NCBI RefSeq assembly: GCF_015278255.1
Contig: NZ_JADIJC010000001.1
Coordinates: 620,001 to 684,000 of the forward strand
DNA from: Microbacterium hibisci
GTDB taxonomy: Bacteria; Actinomycetota; Actinomycetes; Actinomycetales; Microbacteriaceae
DNA: 64,000 bases
Direction: 5' to 3'
The notes beneath the pieces are model-generated. The model had not been told where the DNA came from. It was given only the letters and a program-made list of their open reading frames with translations, and ran no database searches. Shown one piece after another: positions 7,474 to 18,621 of the stretch (position 1 is the first letter of the stretch; each line of letters begins with the position of its first letter). The translations under genes were made by a program, and so were the position numbers.

Positions 7474-7772
7474 TGGCGGCGCTCGCGACGCCCTCCGTCG
7501 AGGAGGAGACCGACCTCGGACGTCGTGTCGACCCGGTTCGTCCGTGGCAGACCGTCGTGTGGGACGATCCGGTCAACCTGATGAGCTACGTGACGCACGT
7601 CTTCCGCGAGTACTTCGGACTCCCTCGCACCGACGCGGAACGGCTCATGCTGGCCGTGCACCACGAGGGTCACGCCGTCGTGTCGCAGGGGGCGCGCGAG
7701 CAGATGGAGCTTCACGCGCAGGCGATGCACGATTACGGATTGTGGGCGACCGTGAGGCAGGCCCCGGAATGA
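7473..7772 (+). CDS. clpS: ATP-dependent Clp protease adaptor ClpS
   Basis: A 99-aa N-degron adaptor that delivers substrates to ClpA/ClpC. The conserved core is present: WQTVVWDDPVNLMSYVTHVF, then RLMLAVHHEGHAVVSQGAREQMELHA. This includes the DDPVNxxxYV helix and the M/H-rich peptide-binding pocket. The ATG at 7473 overlaps the preceding stop by 1 nt. Its own stop overlaps the next gene by 4 nt (ATGA), giving a three-gene operon. Confidence 0.96.
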   Translation: MAALATPSVEEETDLGRRVDPVRPWQTVVWDDPVNLMSYVTHVFREYFGLPRTDAERLMLAVHHEGHAVVSQGAREQMELHAQAMHDYGLWATVRQAPE

Positions 7773-8263
7773 CCGGCCGGATCGTCGTCGTCGAGATCAC
7801 GCGCCTGGAGGCCGCCCACCTCGCCGGCCTCGTCGGACAGTTCGCGGAGCTCCTGCGCGACTCCGCGCCGGAACAGGGTGATCCTGCGATCGCGCGGCTC
7901 GTCCCGCCCGCCTACCGGGAGGACGACAGCGCGGCGGAGGAGTTCCGCTCGCTGACGCAGTCCGACCTGCTCGACCGGCGCAGCGCCGACGCCGGGGTCG
8001 TGCTCGCGTCGCTGACCGATGCGGCCGACATCCCGGACGACCCCGACGACCCGGCCCTCTTCGAGCAGGTGGAGATCCGCCTCGATGGCGATACCGCCCG
8101 CGCGTGGCTGCGCACCCTGGCTGCGGTGCGGCTGGTGCTGGCGACGCGCCTGGGCGTGGCGGAAGAGGATGACCACGACCAGGACGATCCGCGGTTCGGC
8201 GTCTACGACTGGATCGGCTACCGGCTCGACGGCCTCGTGGGCGCGCTCGAACGCGAGGACTGA
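7769..8263 (+). CDS. DUF2017 family protein
   Basis: A 164-aa, mostly helical, acidic cytoplasmic protein. Members of this uncharacterised actinobacterial family regularly follow clpS, and that position plus the pattern FAELLRDSAP.., a central acidic loop (DIPDDPDDPALFEQ) and a terminal RLGVAEEDD...YDWIGYRLDGL support the call. It starts within the clpS stop (ATGA), so expression is coupled. The context suggests a role linked to ClpS-dependent proteolysis; no direct evidence of activity. Confidence 0.85.
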   Translation: MTGRIVVVEITRLEAAHLAGLVGQFAELLRDSAPEQGDPAIARLVPPAYREDDSAAEEFRSLTQSDLLDRRSADAGVVLASLTDAADIPDDPDDPALFEQVEIRLDGDTARAWLRTLAAVRLVLATRLGVAEEDDHDQDDPRFGVYDWIGYRLDGLVGALERED

Positions 8264-8270
8264 GGCGGCC

Positions 8271-8864
8271 TCAGGGCACCGGGAAGACCAGCGTGGCGAG
8301 GCTCATCGGGTCGTCCCGCGCGACGTGCCGCTGTTCCTGACGGGCCCAGCGATCCCAGTGCGGGCGATAGGTGTCGCCGTCGCGTGCGAGCGCGCGCTGC
8401 TTGCGCGAGACTGCCGGCGACTCGAGCCACACCCGCACGTCACCGAGCCGCGCCGTCGCCGGGGTGAGCAGCCCCGCCCCCTCGACGATGAGCGGCAGCG
8501 ACGGATCGACGGCGTGCGCCTCGGCCGGCTCGCCCACGGTCCAGTCCCAGCGCTGCCAGACGCCGATCATGCCGCGGGCGTGCGGAGTGAGGATCAGCTC
8601 CTTTGCGAGCGCGACGCCCTGGTCGAGGCCATCCCAGCCCGGGTAGAGCGAATCCAGCGCAACCAGCTGCACCCGTCCGCGCAGGGGCCAGCGGCTGACG
8701 AGCGATCGCGCGAGCGAGCTCTTGCCGGCGCCGCTGCGTCCGTCGATGAGGACGACGGGGTTGGATGCCGCGACCGCCGCGATCGCCTCGATGACATGGT
8801 CGACCGCGATCGCGAGGGAGTTGCCGACCGCGTCCTGGCTACTTCTTGAGGGCGCGGATGACAC
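8271..8864 (-). CDS. P-loop nucleotide kinase-like ATP-binding protein (uridine kinase-like)
   Basis: About 197 aa. A Walker A GRSGAGKSS is followed by VQLVALDSLYPGWDGL (a Walker B/substrate region as in uridine kinase and related small-molecule kinases) and by LPLIVEGAGLL. A basic C-terminus (RKQRALARDGDTYRPHWDRWARQE) resembles the lid of nucleoside kinases. No ATG is available. GTG at 8864 is the nearest usable start and overlaps the upstream gene by 26 nt, so the start is uncertain. Specific substrate unknown. Confidence 0.7.
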   Translation of the reverse strand: MSSAPSRSSQDAVGNSLAIAVDHVIEAIAAVAASNPVVLIDGRSGAGKSSLARSLVSRWPLRGRVQLVALDSLYPGWDGLDQGVALAKELILTPHARGMIGVWQRWDWTVGEPAEAHAVDPSLPLIVEGAGLLTPATARLGDVRVWLESPAVSRKQRALARDGDTYRPHWDRWARQEQRHVARDDPMSLATLVFPVP

Positions 8865-9159
8865 GGCTGAGGGCGCGGCCGGCGAAGAAGACGAACGGGA
8901 TCGCGACGGTGACCAGCGCGACGATGTTCGGCTCGAATCGCAGGTCGTCGCCGCGGCGGATGTACGCGCCGACCGGAACGGCCCAGCCTCCGCCGCCGCC
9001 GGCACCGTTGCCCGCTTCGTCCGACCCGCCTCCGAAGCCGGACCACGTCAGCGCGACGGGGATGATGCGGACGCCGTCGACGTCCTGCTGCTCGCCGTAG
9101 GCGCTCGTCACGCCGAAGGACGCCGACTGCTTGCCGAGCTCGAGTGCGATGTTGGGCAT
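8839..9159 (-). CDS. GerW/YtfJ-family small membrane protein
   Basis: A 106-aa protein. The N-terminal part, with GVRIIPVALTWSGFGGG, a Gly-rich run, and WAVPVGAYI, matches the GerW (YtfJ) repeat family. A single C-terminal hydrophobic segment (NIVALVTVAIPFVFFAGRAL) follows, ending in a basic tail. In spore-formers YtfJ acts in germination; this lineage does not sporulate, so the role here is unknown. The ATG is preceded by TAGCGT at 6 nt, indicating a leaderless transcript. Confidence 0.72.
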   Translation of the reverse strand: MPNIALELGKQSASFGVTSAYGEQQDVDGVRIIPVALTWSGFGGGSDEAGNGAGGGGGWAVPVGAYIRRGDDLRFEPNIVALVTVAIPFVFFAGRALSRVIRALKK

Positions 9160-9165
9160 GGCTCC

Positions 9166-9171
9166 ACGCTA
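9166..9171 (-). promoter_or_regulatory. -10 element of the GerW-like gene (leaderless)
   Basis: Minus-strand TAGCGT sits 6 nt before the ATG at 9159. Confidence 0.5.
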
Positions 9172-9260
9172 CCGGCCCTGCGGGCAGACGCCCAGTAGCG
9201 CGATGCGAGTCCGGACGGACGCGAAGACTCCCCGCCGACGCCGTCGTCCGAGCGCCGGAG

Positions 9261-10520
9261 TCAGTCCTCGCGAGGCGGTCGAGGATTGGACGGGAGCGTG
9301 CGCCCGCCCCGCGGCTTGCCCAAGAGGTTGGCGCGGGTGATGGCCCCCGTGCCGAACCGCGCGGTCGCGCCGTCCAGCGCGCCCTCTATGCTCCGCCACC
9401 CGGCGTCCTCGTCCCACAGCGCCGGAGCGGATTCTCCTGCACGACGCAGCTTCTCGGCGCGGACGCCGACCAGTCGCACCGGCTGGTGCCGGTCGATGCC
9501 GTCGAAAAGGTCGAGCGCGGCATCCCCGATCCGCTGCGACACCGCGGTCGGATCGGCGAGCGTCTGCGTCCGCGTGATCGTGGTGAAATCCGCGAAGCGG
9601 ATCTTGATCGAGATCGTGGATGCCTCCCAGTCGTGCCGGCGCAGACGCGCTCCCACCCGGTCCGCGAGCCGGCGCAGCTCGCTGCGCAGCACCGCCGCGT
9701 CGGCGATGTCGACGTCGAAGGTCTCCTCGTGCCCGATGCTCTTCTCGATGTGCTCGGTCTCGACCCTCCGCGCGTCCAGCCCGCGCGCGAGATGCCAGAC
9801 ACGCTCACCCATCGCCGCACCGAGCGTGCGATCGAGCACGGCGCGCGGCGTCTGGAGGATGTCGGCGACGGTGCGGATGCCACGCCCGTGCAGCGCTTCG
9901 ACCGCTTTGGGACCGACGCCCCAGAGGGCACCGACGGGCCGCGCAGCGAGGAACTCCGCCGTGGCGGCCGCGGGCACGATGAGGAGACCGTCGGGCTTGC
10001 TGATGGTCGACGCCATCTTCGCGACGTGCTTGGTCGCGGCGACGCCGACGGAGCACGTCAGGCCGGTCTCGGCGAGCACGCGGGCGCGGAGCATCCGCGC
10101 GATCCGGCCGGGACTCCCCCACAGCCGGCGGGCTCCCCGCACGTCGAGGAACGCTTCATCGATCGACAGCGGCTCGACCAGCGGCGTGAAGTCGCGGAAG
10201 ATCGCCATGACCTTGGCCGACTCCTCCAGGAAGCGGCCGAAGTCTGGCGACACCACGATCGCCGTCGGGCACAGCTTGAGCGCCTGCCCGACGGGCATCG
10301 CCGAGCGGACGCCGAAACGCCGCGCCTCGTACGAGGCGCTCGAGACGACTCCTCTGCCTTCGGCGGCCCCGACGATGATCGGCTTTCCCCGAAGACCCGG
10401 GTCGTCGAGGACGGCGACGGACGCGTAGAACGCGTCCATGTCGACATGGAGGATGCCGGTTCCGGCGTCGTCGGCGTTGTCGGGCGACGTCAGCCGCCCG
10501 GTTCCGTCACCGCGTCCCAT
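9261..10520 (-). CDS. dinB: DNA polymerase IV (Y-family, translesion)
   Basis: A 419-aa Y-family polymerase. The N-terminal HVDMDAFYASVAVLDDP and the SIDEAFLDVRGARRL segment supply the metal-binding Asp and Asp/Glu residues. GVAATKHVAKMAS and the helix-hairpin-helix (ALWGVGPKAVEALHGRGI) follow, then a little-finger domain. Length fits DinB (350-420 aa). The C-terminus is a basic tail without an obvious QLxLF clamp motif. GGGAGGA lies about 9 nt before the ATG. It is separated from gatB by a perfect terminator-like hairpin. Confidence 0.93.
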   Translation of the reverse strand: MGRGDGTGRLTSPDNADDAGTGILHVDMDAFYASVAVLDDPGLRGKPIIVGAAEGRGVVSSASYEARRFGVRSAMPVGQALKLCPTAIVVSPDFGRFLEESAKVMAIFRDFTPLVEPLSIDEAFLDVRGARRLWGSPGRIARMLRARVLAETGLTCSVGVAATKHVAKMASTISKPDGLLIVPAAATAEFLAARPVGALWGVGPKAVEALHGRGIRTVADILQTPRAVLDRTLGAAMGERVWHLARGLDARRVETEHIEKSIGHEETFDVDIADAAVLRSELRRLADRVGARLRRHDWEASTISIKIRFADFTTITRTQTLADPTAVSQRIGDAALDLFDGIDRHQPVRLVGVRAEKLRRAGESAPALWDEDAGWRSIEGALDGATARFGTGAITRANLLGKPRGGRTLPSNPRPPRED

Positions 10521-10553
10521 TGCTCGATCCTCCCAGCGATCGCCGACATCCGA

Positions 10554-10585
10554 GAGAGGGCGGACCCCCTGGGATCCGCCCTCTC
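10554..10585 (-). terminator. Hairpin downstream of gatB
   Basis: The perfect 11-bp stem GAGAGGGCGGA (10554-10564) / TCCGCCCTCTC (10575-10585) has a 10-nt loop. It sits between the gatB stop and dinB, all on the minus strand. No long T tract, but the position fits termination of gatCAB. Confidence 0.65.
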
Positions 10586-10616
10586 CGAGACCTTGCGCCG
10601 AACGGCGCGGCGCGAC

Positions 10617-12140
10617 TCAGGCGTCGGCCGAGCCCGCGCGCTCCAGGATGAGCTCGCGCACGCGCGCCGCGTCGGCCTGGCCCTTCATCGCCTTCATGAC
10701 CGCCCCGATCACTGCGCCGGCGGCCTGGACCTTTCCGTCGCGGATCTTCTCCAGCACGTCGGGCTGAGCCGCGAGCGCTTCATCGATGGCGGCGATGAGC
10801 GCGCCGTCGTCGGAGACCACCGCGAGTCCGCGGGCGTCGACGACCTCCTGCGGGGTGCCTTCGCCTGCGATGACACCCTCGAGCACCTGGCGGGCGAGCT
10901 TGTCGGTGAGGGTGCCCGCCTCGACGAGCCCCTGCAGGGCCGCAACGTCGGACGGCGTGGCAAGCTCAGCGGGCTCGCGACCCTGGCTGTTCGCGATCCG
11001 CGTGAGCTCGCCGGTCCACCACTTGCGCGCGGCGGCCGGCGAAGCGCCGGCAGCGATCGTCGCCTCGACCTCCGCCAGCAGGCCGCCGTTCGCCACATCC
11101 TGGAACTCGAGATCCGTGAAGCCCCAGTCCCCCTTCAGCCGACGGCGACGGGCCGCGGGCGGCTCCGGCAGAGCCGCGCGCAACTGCTCGATCAGCTCGA
11201 GCGAGGGTGCGACGGGCAGCAGGTCAGGCTCGGGGAAGTACCGGTAGTCGTCGGCGTCCGACTTCGGGCGTCCGGGCGACGTCGTGCCGGTGTCCTCGTG
11301 CCAGTGCCGCGTCTCCTGGATGATCGTGCCGCCGGCGGCGAGGATCGCCGCCTGCCGCTGGATCTCGTAGCGCACGGCGCGCTCGACCGAGCGCATCGAG
11401 TTGACGTTCTTCGTCTCGGTGCGCGTGCCGAGCTTCTCCTGGCCGCGGGGGCGAAGCGAGACGTTGGCGTCGCAGCGCAGGTTGCCGCGCTCCATGCGCG
11501 CCTCCGAGATGCCGAGCGCGATGACGATGTCGCGGATCGTGGCGACGTACGCCTTCGCGATCTCAGGTGCCCGGTGCTCGGCCCCGAAGATGGGCTTGGT
11601 CACGATCTCGACGAGCGGGACGCCCGCCCGGTTGTAGTCGACGAGCGAGTACTCGGCGCCCTGGATGCGACCGGTCGAGCCGCCGACATGGGTGAGCTTG
11701 CCGGCATCCTCTTCCATGTGCGCGCGCTCGATCGGCACGGTGACGATCTCGCCGTCGCTGAGCTCGATCTCGACCGATCCCTCGAACGCGATCGGCTCGT
11801 CGTACTGCGAGATCTGATAGTTCTTGCCCAGGTCGGGGTAGAAGTAGTTCTTCCGCGCGAACCGACTCGAGGGTGCGATCGAGCAGCCGAGCGCGAGCCC
11901 CAGGCTGATCGAGTATCGGACCGCCGTCTCGTTCACGACGGGCAGCGCACCGGGCAGGCCCATGTCGACCGGCGCGACGAGTGTGTTCGGCTCGGCATCG
12001 TGGTTGGCCGAGTTCGCCGGGTTGGCGGCAGCCGAGAACATCTTGGTCTCGGTGTTGAGCTCGACGTGCACCTCGAAGCCGAGCACCGGCTCGTAGAGCT
12101 CGAGCGCCTTGTCGAAGTCCATCAGCTTGTCCTTTGCCAT
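10617..12140 (-). CDS. gatB: Asp-tRNA(Asn)/Glu-tRNA(Gln) amidotransferase subunit B
   Basis: A 507-aa subunit that phosphorylates and amidates misacylated tRNA in the GatCAB complex. It has the family N-terminus ([21 protein letters not shown]), the [16 protein letters not shown] segment and a GatB/YqeY tail domain ([19 protein letters not shown]). Length fits (about 500 aa). ATG 12140 is chosen because MAKDKLMDF precedes the conserved start; the reading frame is open far upstream but there overlaps gatA. The gatA stop and this ATG share 1 nt. Confidence 0.97.
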   Translation of the reverse strand: MAKDKLMDFDKALELYEPVLGFEVHVELNTETKMFSAAANPANSANHDAEPNTLVAPVDMGLPGALPVVNETAVRYSISLGLALGCSIAPSSRFARKNYFYPDLGKNYQISQYDEPIAFEGSVEIELSDGEIVTVPIERAHMEEDAGKLTHVGGSTGRIQGAEYSLVDYNRAGVPLVEIVTKPIFGAEHRAPEIAKAYVATIRDIVIALGISEARMERGNLRCDANVSLRPRGQEKLGTRTETKNVNSMRSVERAVRYEIQRQAAILAAGGTIIQETRHWHEDTGTTSPGRPKSDADDYRYFPEPDLLPVAPSLELIEQLRAALPEPPAARRRRLKGDWGFTDLEFQDVANGGLLAEVEATIAAGASPAAARKWWTGELTRIANSQGREPAELATPSDVAALQGLVEAGTLTDKLARQVLEGVIAGEGTPQEVVDARGLAVVSDDGALIAAIDEALAAQPDVLEKIRDGKVQAAGAVIGAVMKAMKGQADAARVRELILERAGSADA

Positions 12141-13660
12141 CAGCGAGCACCTCCGTTCGCGCCGAGCGCCGGCGCCCTGTCGAGGAGCGGCCCGCCCCAC
12201 GAGTCGACGAGCAGGGTCTCCAGCGCCGCCCCGACGCGGTACAGCCGCGCGTCCTCGTGGGCCGGGGCGAGGAACTGGATGCCGACGGGCAGTCCGTCCT
12301 CGGCGGCGAGGCCGGAGGGGATCGAGATCCCCGGCACGCCCGCGAGGTTGGCGGGGATCGTCGTCACGTCGTTGAGGTACATCTGCAGCGGGTCGTCGAT
12401 CTTCTCGCCGAGCTTGAACGCCGTGGTGGGCGCCGACGGCGTCGCGATGACATCGACCTGCGAGAACGCGTCGGCGAAGTCGCGCTGGATGAGGGTGCGC
12501 ACCTTCTGGGCCGACCCGTAGTAGGCGTCGTAGTAACCCGCCGACAGCGCGTAGGTGCCGAGGATCACGCGGCGCTTCACCTCGTCGCCGAAGCCGGCAT
12601 CGCGCGTCGCCGCCATGACGTCCTCGACCGTGCCGCCGGGCACGTCGACGCGCAGGCCGAAGCGCACCGAGTCGAACTTCGCCAGGTTGCTGGACGCCTC
12701 GGCCGGGAGGATCAGGTAGTACGCGGCGACGCCGTACTCGAAGTGGGGGGCGCTGATCTCGACGATCTCGGCGCCCTGCGCCTCCATCGCCGCCAGCGCG
12801 GCGCGGAACGACGCCGAGACCCCGGACTGGAAGCCGCTGTCGGGAAGCTCCCGGATGACGCCGACCTTGAGCCCCTTGAGGACGTCCCCGGTGGCGCCTT
12901 CGCGGGCCGCGGCGGCGAACGACGGCCAGTCGTGTGCGAGCGAGGTCGAGTCGTGCGGATCGTGGCCGCCGATGACGTCGTGCAGCAGGCCCGCGTCGAG
13001 GACGGTGCGCGTGACGGGTCCTACCTGGTCGAGGCTCGAGGCGAGCGCGATCGCGCCGTAGCGGCTGACACCGCCGTAGGTCGGCTTGATGCCGACGGTC
13101 CCCGTCACGTGTGCGGGCTGGCGGATGGAACCGCCGGTGTCGGAGCCGAGGGCCAGAGGCGCCTCGAATGCGGCGACGGCCGCTGCCGATCCGCCGCCGG
13201 AACCGCCGGGAATGCGGCTGAGGTCCCACGGGTTGCGGGTGGGGCCGTACGCGGAGTGCTCGGTGGACGAGCCCATCGCGAACTCGTCCATGTTCGTCTT
13301 GCCCAGCGGCACCAGGCCCGCCGCACGCGAACGTGCGACGACCGTCGCGTCGTAGGGCGACATGTAGCCCTCGAGGATCTTCGAGCCGCTCGTCGACGGC
13401 ATGTCCGTCGTGACGAGCACGTCCTTGATCGCGAGCGGGACGCCGGCGAGCGGGCCGAGCTCTTCGCGGGCCGCACGGCGGCGGTCGATGTCGGCGGCCA
13501 CGTCGAGCGCCTGGCCGTTGACGTGCAGGAAGGCGTGGACGTCGGCGTCCACCGCGGCGATCCGGTCCAGGTGCGCCCGCGTCGCCTCGACGCTCGACAC
13601 CTCGCCCGCCGTGAGCTTTTCTGCGAGCGCGGCGGCGCTCAGCTTCGTGAGATCGGTCAC
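12140..13660 (-). CDS. gatA: Asp-tRNA(Asn)/Glu-tRNA(Gln) amidotransferase subunit A (amidase)
   Basis: A 506-aa amidase-signature enzyme that releases ammonia from glutamine. The catalytic Ser-cisSer-Lys triad is visible: Lys in [12 protein letters not shown], and both serines in [13 protein letters not shown]. The Gly/Ser-rich signature [13 protein letters not shown] is intact. It lies 9 bp after gatC and overlaps gatB by 1 nt, in the order gatC-gatA-gatB. Presence of gatCAB implies that Gln-tRNA, Asn-tRNA or both are made indirectly in this organism. Confidence 0.97.
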   Translation of the reverse strand: MTDLTKLSAAALAEKLTAGEVSSVEATRAHLDRIAAVDADVHAFLHVNGQALDVAADIDRRRAAREELGPLAGVPLAIKDVLVTTDMPSTSGSKILEGYMSPYDATVVARSRAAGLVPLGKTNMDEFAMGSSTEHSAYGPTRNPWDLSRIPGGSGGGSAAAVAAFEAPLALGSDTGGSIRQPAHVTGTVGIKPTYGGVSRYGAIALASSLDQVGPVTRTVLDAGLLHDVIGGHDPHDSTSLAHDWPSFAAAAREGATGDVLKGLKVGVIRELPDSGFQSGVSASFRAALAAMEAQGAEIVEISAPHFEYGVAAYYLILPAEASSNLAKFDSVRFGLRVDVPGGTVEDVMAATRDAGFGDEVKRRVILGTYALSAGYYDAYYGSAQKVRTLIQRDFADAFSQVDVIATPSAPTTAFKLGEKIDDPLQMYLNDVTTIPANLAGVPGISIPSGLAAEDGLPVGIQFLAPAHEDARLYRVGAALETLLVDSWGGPLLDRAPALGANGGAR

Positions 13661-13669
13661 GTCTGTCCC

Positions 13670-13969
13670 TTACTGCTCTTCGCCGAGGATCGCGGTCACG
13701 CGGAAGCGGCCGTCGGCCGAGTCGGGCGCGTTCTGCAGCACCTGCGCGGGAGTCAGCTGGTCACCAGCCACGTCCGATCGGAACACATTCTCCAGCGGGA
13801 TCGGGTGGCTGGTGGCGGGCACCTCGGGAGTGGCGACCTCGGAGACCTTGGCGATGTTGTCGACGATCGCATCGAGCTGACCCGTCAGGCGCCCGACCTC
13901 CTCGTCGCTCAGCTGGATCCGGGCGAGCACACCGAGATGGCGCACGAGATCAGGGGTGATTTCAGACAC
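13670..13969 (-). CDS. gatC: Asp-tRNA(Asn)/Glu-tRNA(Gln) amidotransferase subunit C
   Basis: A 99-aa stabilising subunit that wraps around GatA and GatB. Family pattern: [31 protein letters not shown], then P..H.....[14 protein letters not shown]. The first codon is GTG at 13969; a TAAACT lies exactly 6 nt upstream and no Shine-Dalgarno is visible, so the gatCAB mRNA is probably leaderless. Confidence 0.95.
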   Translation of the reverse strand: MSEITPDLVRHLGVLARIQLSDEEVGRLTGQLDAIVDNIAKVSEVATPEVPATSHPIPLENVFRSDVAGDQLTPAQVLQNAPDSADGRFRVTAILGEEQ

Positions 13970-13975
13970 CCCGAC

Positions 13976-13981
13976 AGTTTA
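13976..13981 (-). promoter_or_regulatory. -10 element of the gatCAB operon (leaderless)
   Basis: Minus-strand TAAACT, 6 nt before the gatC GTG. This is the same hexamer and spacing as at the lipoprotein gene (2531-2536). Confidence 0.6.
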
Positions 13982-14058
13982 GTCGGCGACCGGAGGCCGC
14001 CCCGGACAGGTTCGGATCCGCTCCCTCGGCGCTCCCGCGGGGCCTGGTGCCGTCGGCG

Positions 14059-14064
14059 TAGGCT
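14059..14064 (+). promoter_or_regulatory. -10 element of the acyl-CoA ligase gene (leaderless)
   Basis: TAGGCT followed by 6 nt and GTG at 14071. This spacing favours GTG 14071 over the in-frame GTG at 14065. Confidence 0.5.
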
Positions 14065-14070
14065 GTGCGC

Positions 14071-15771
14071 GTGACGACCTACGACCCGCCTCGCCCCTGG
14101 ATCGCCAGCTACGCGGAGGGCGTCCCGGACGACCTCTCCCCCGTCACCGGCTCGCTCGTCGACATCGTCGACGCTTCCGCGCGGGACTATCCGGATGCCG
14201 CCGCCCTGCAGTTCTTCGGACGCGAGACCTCGTATCGCTCCCTGCACGAGCAGATCGAGCGCGCCGCCGCAGGTCTCCGAGCCCTCGGCGTCAAGGCCGG
14301 CGACCCGGTCGCGATCGTTCTGCCGAACTGCCCGCAGCACATCGTCGCGTTCTACGCGATCCTGCGCCTCGGAGCCGTGGTGATCGAGCACAACCCGCTC
14401 TACACGCCGCGCGAACTGCGCAAGCAGTTCGAAGACCACGGCGCGAAGCACGCGATCGTCTGGTCGAAGGTCGTGAAGACGGTGCAGGACTTCCCCGCCG
14501 ACCTGGCGGTCACGAGCCTCGTCTCGGTCGACGTCATCAAGGCGATGCCGTGGCGCATGCGCGTCGCGCTCACACTTCCCGTGGCCAAGGCGCGTGAGGC
14601 GCGCGAGGCGCTCACCGAACGCGTCTCGGGCACGGTGCCGTGGGAGCAGGTCGTCACCACGGCCCCCCTGCCCGCGTCGCACCCGCGCCCCGGCACGGAC
14701 GATCTGGCCCTCATCCAGTACACCAGCGGCACGACCGGCACTCCCAAGGGTGCGTCGCTGACCCACCGGAACCTGCTCTCGAACGCGGCGCAGGCGCGGG
14801 CATGGGTGCCCTCGATCGTCAGGGGCGACGGATGCGTCGTCTACGCGGTCCTCCCGATGTTCCACGCCTACGGGCTGACGCTGTGCCTCACGTTCGCCAT
14901 GTCGATGGGCGCGCGCCTGGTGCTGTTCCCGCGCTTCGACCCCGACATGGTGCTGGACGTCACGAAGAAGCATCCGGCCACCTTCCTCCCCCTCGTGCCG
15001 CCGATCGCCGACCGCCTCCTGAAGGCCGCACGCGAGAAGGGCGTTTCGCTGGCGGGCACCGAGGTCGCCATCTCGGGCGCGATGGCGCTGCCGCACGAGC
15101 TGGTGGTGCCGTTCGAGGCGGCGTCGGGCGGGTTCCTCGTCGAGGGATACGGCCTGAGCGAGTGCTCGCCCGTGCTGATGGCCAACCCCGTCGCCGACAA
15201 CCGCGTACCCGGGACCGTCGGCCTGCCGCTGCCCGGGACGGAGTGCCGGGTCGTCGACCCCGACGACCCGACGCAGGACGTGCCGGCCGGCGAACGCGGC
15301 GAGCTCGTGGTGCGCGGGCCGCAGGTGTTCAGCGGGTACTACGGCAAGCCCGAGGAGACCGAGGCGGTCTTCGCCGACGGCTGGTTCCGCACCGGCGACA
15401 TCGTCACGATCGACGACGCCGGTTTCGTGCGCATCGTCGACCGCATCAAAGAGCTGATCATCACGGGCGGGTTCAACGTGGCCCCCACCGAGGTGGAGAA
15501 CGCGCTGCGACAGCACCCTCTGATCGAGGATGCCGCCGTGGTCGGGCTGCCGAGCGAGCACTCGGGCGAGGAGGTCGTCGCGGCGATCGTCGTCGCGTCG
15601 GGCCACGAGGTCGACGTGGAGGCCATCCGGGAGTTCGCGCGCGGCATCCTCACCCCCTACAAGGTGCCTCGACGGGTCTACGTCGTCGACGAGCTGCCGA
15701 AGTCCCTCATCGGAAAGGTGCTGCGGCGCCAGGTGCGCGACCGGCTGCTCGCCCTGAACACCGGCGCCTGA
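14071..15771 (+). CDS. Long-chain fatty acid--CoA ligase (AMP-forming)
   Basis: A 566-aa ANL-superfamily enzyme that adenylates a carboxylic acid and transfers it to CoA. The P-loop-like motif IQYTSGTTGTPKGASLTH, the VEGYGLSECSPV segment, GWFRTGDIV and the hinge DRIKELIITGGFNVAPTEVE are all present. The C-terminal catalytic lysine lies in KSLIGKVLRR. A long-chain fatty acid is the usual substrate for this FadD-like subfamily; chain length cannot be told. It is monocistronic and divergent from gatC. Its 3' end is within a 14-bp tandem duplication that preserves the stop codon. Confidence 0.9.
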   Translation: MTTYDPPRPWIASYAEGVPDDLSPVTGSLVDIVDASARDYPDAAALQFFGRETSYRSLHEQIERAAAGLRALGVKAGDPVAIVLPNCPQHIVAFYAILRLGAVVIEHNPLYTPRELRKQFEDHGAKHAIVWSKVVKTVQDFPADLAVTSLVSVDVIKAMPWRMRVALTLPVAKAREAREALTERVSGTVPWEQVVTTAPLPASHPRPGTDDLALIQYTSGTTGTPKGASLTHRNLLSNAAQARAWVPSIVRGDGCVVYAVLPMFHAYGLTLCLTFAMSMGARLVLFPRFDPDMVLDVTKKHPATFLPLVPPIADRLLKAAREKGVSLAGTEVAISGAMALPHELVVPFEAASGGFLVEGYGLSECSPVLMANPVADNRVPGTVGLPLPGTECRVVDPDDPTQDVPAGERGELVVRGPQVFSGYYGKPEETEAVFADGWFRTGDIVTIDDAGFVRIVDRIKELIITGGFNVAPTEVENALRQHPLIEDAAVVGLPSEHSGEEVVAAIVVASGHEVDVEAIREFARGILTPYKVPRRVYVVDELPKSLIGKVLRRQVRDRLLALNTGA

Positions 15772-15782
15772 ACACCGGCGCC
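15755..15782. repeat. 14-bp tandem duplication at the 3' end of the acyl-CoA ligase gene
   Basis: TGAACACCGGCGCC occurs twice, back to back (15755-15768 and 15769-15782), and is followed by TGA. The first copy encodes the last residues (NTGA) and the second begins with the TGA stop, so the duplication leaves the protein unchanged. Confidence 0.9.
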
Positions 15783-15789
15783 TGAGCGC

Positions 15790-16098
15790 TCAGTCCGCGA
15801 GCCCGTCGCGCGCGACCGCGACCGCGTACGGGTGCAGCGTCGCCGCGAAGACCCCACCGGCGACACCCGGATCAGCGTCCATCACTGAGCGGGCGGCGTG
15901 CTCGTCTTCGGCCTCGAAGATCGTGATGCCGAACGTGCCCTCCGGCTCCTGCGTGCGCCCGGCGAGGATCATGATGCCGCGATCGCGGAGGCTGACGAGG
16001 TAGGCGAAATGCTCGCCCACGATGCGCTCCTCCTCCGGCGTCGCGTCGACCACCATCTCGGGCCTCGTCGGGACGATGCGATAGAGCCACTGCGCCAT
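15790..16098 (-). CDS. YciI-like family protein
   Basis: A 102-aa protein of the YCII/dimeric alpha-beta barrel family. Characteristic segments are VGEHFAYLVSLRDRGIMILAGRTQ, then GTFGITIFEAEDEHAARSVMDADPGVAGGVF. The conserved family His is seen in EHFAYL. These proteins form ferredoxin-like dimers; some have dehydrochlorinase or hydratase-like chemistry, but most are uncharacterised. It converges with the acyl-CoA ligase gene and is upstream-isolated from ligA by about 70 bp. Confidence 0.8.
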   Translation of the reverse strand: MAQWLYRIVPTRPEMVVDATPEEERIVGEHFAYLVSLRDRGIMILAGRTQEPEGTFGITIFEAEDEHAARSVMDADPGVAGGVFAATLHPYAVAVARDGLAD

Positions 16099-16167
16099 GG
16101 CGCCATCATCGCAGGCGACGACACGCCGCGCACCGGCAACGCAGGGTCGGCGCCCTGCGATGCCGGG

Positions 16168-18552
<2,385 letters not shown>

Positions 18553-18621
18553 GGAGCGGGCTCGGACAGCGCGAGGTCGATGGATCGCGGCCGGCGCGGC
18601 CGCGGCATCCGTCTGCCGTGT

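Noticed and set aside
9144..12521. 1125-codon plus-strand open frame across dinB and gatB
   Set aside because: High GC keeps this frame open. The opposite strand carries dinB and gatB with all conserved motifs.
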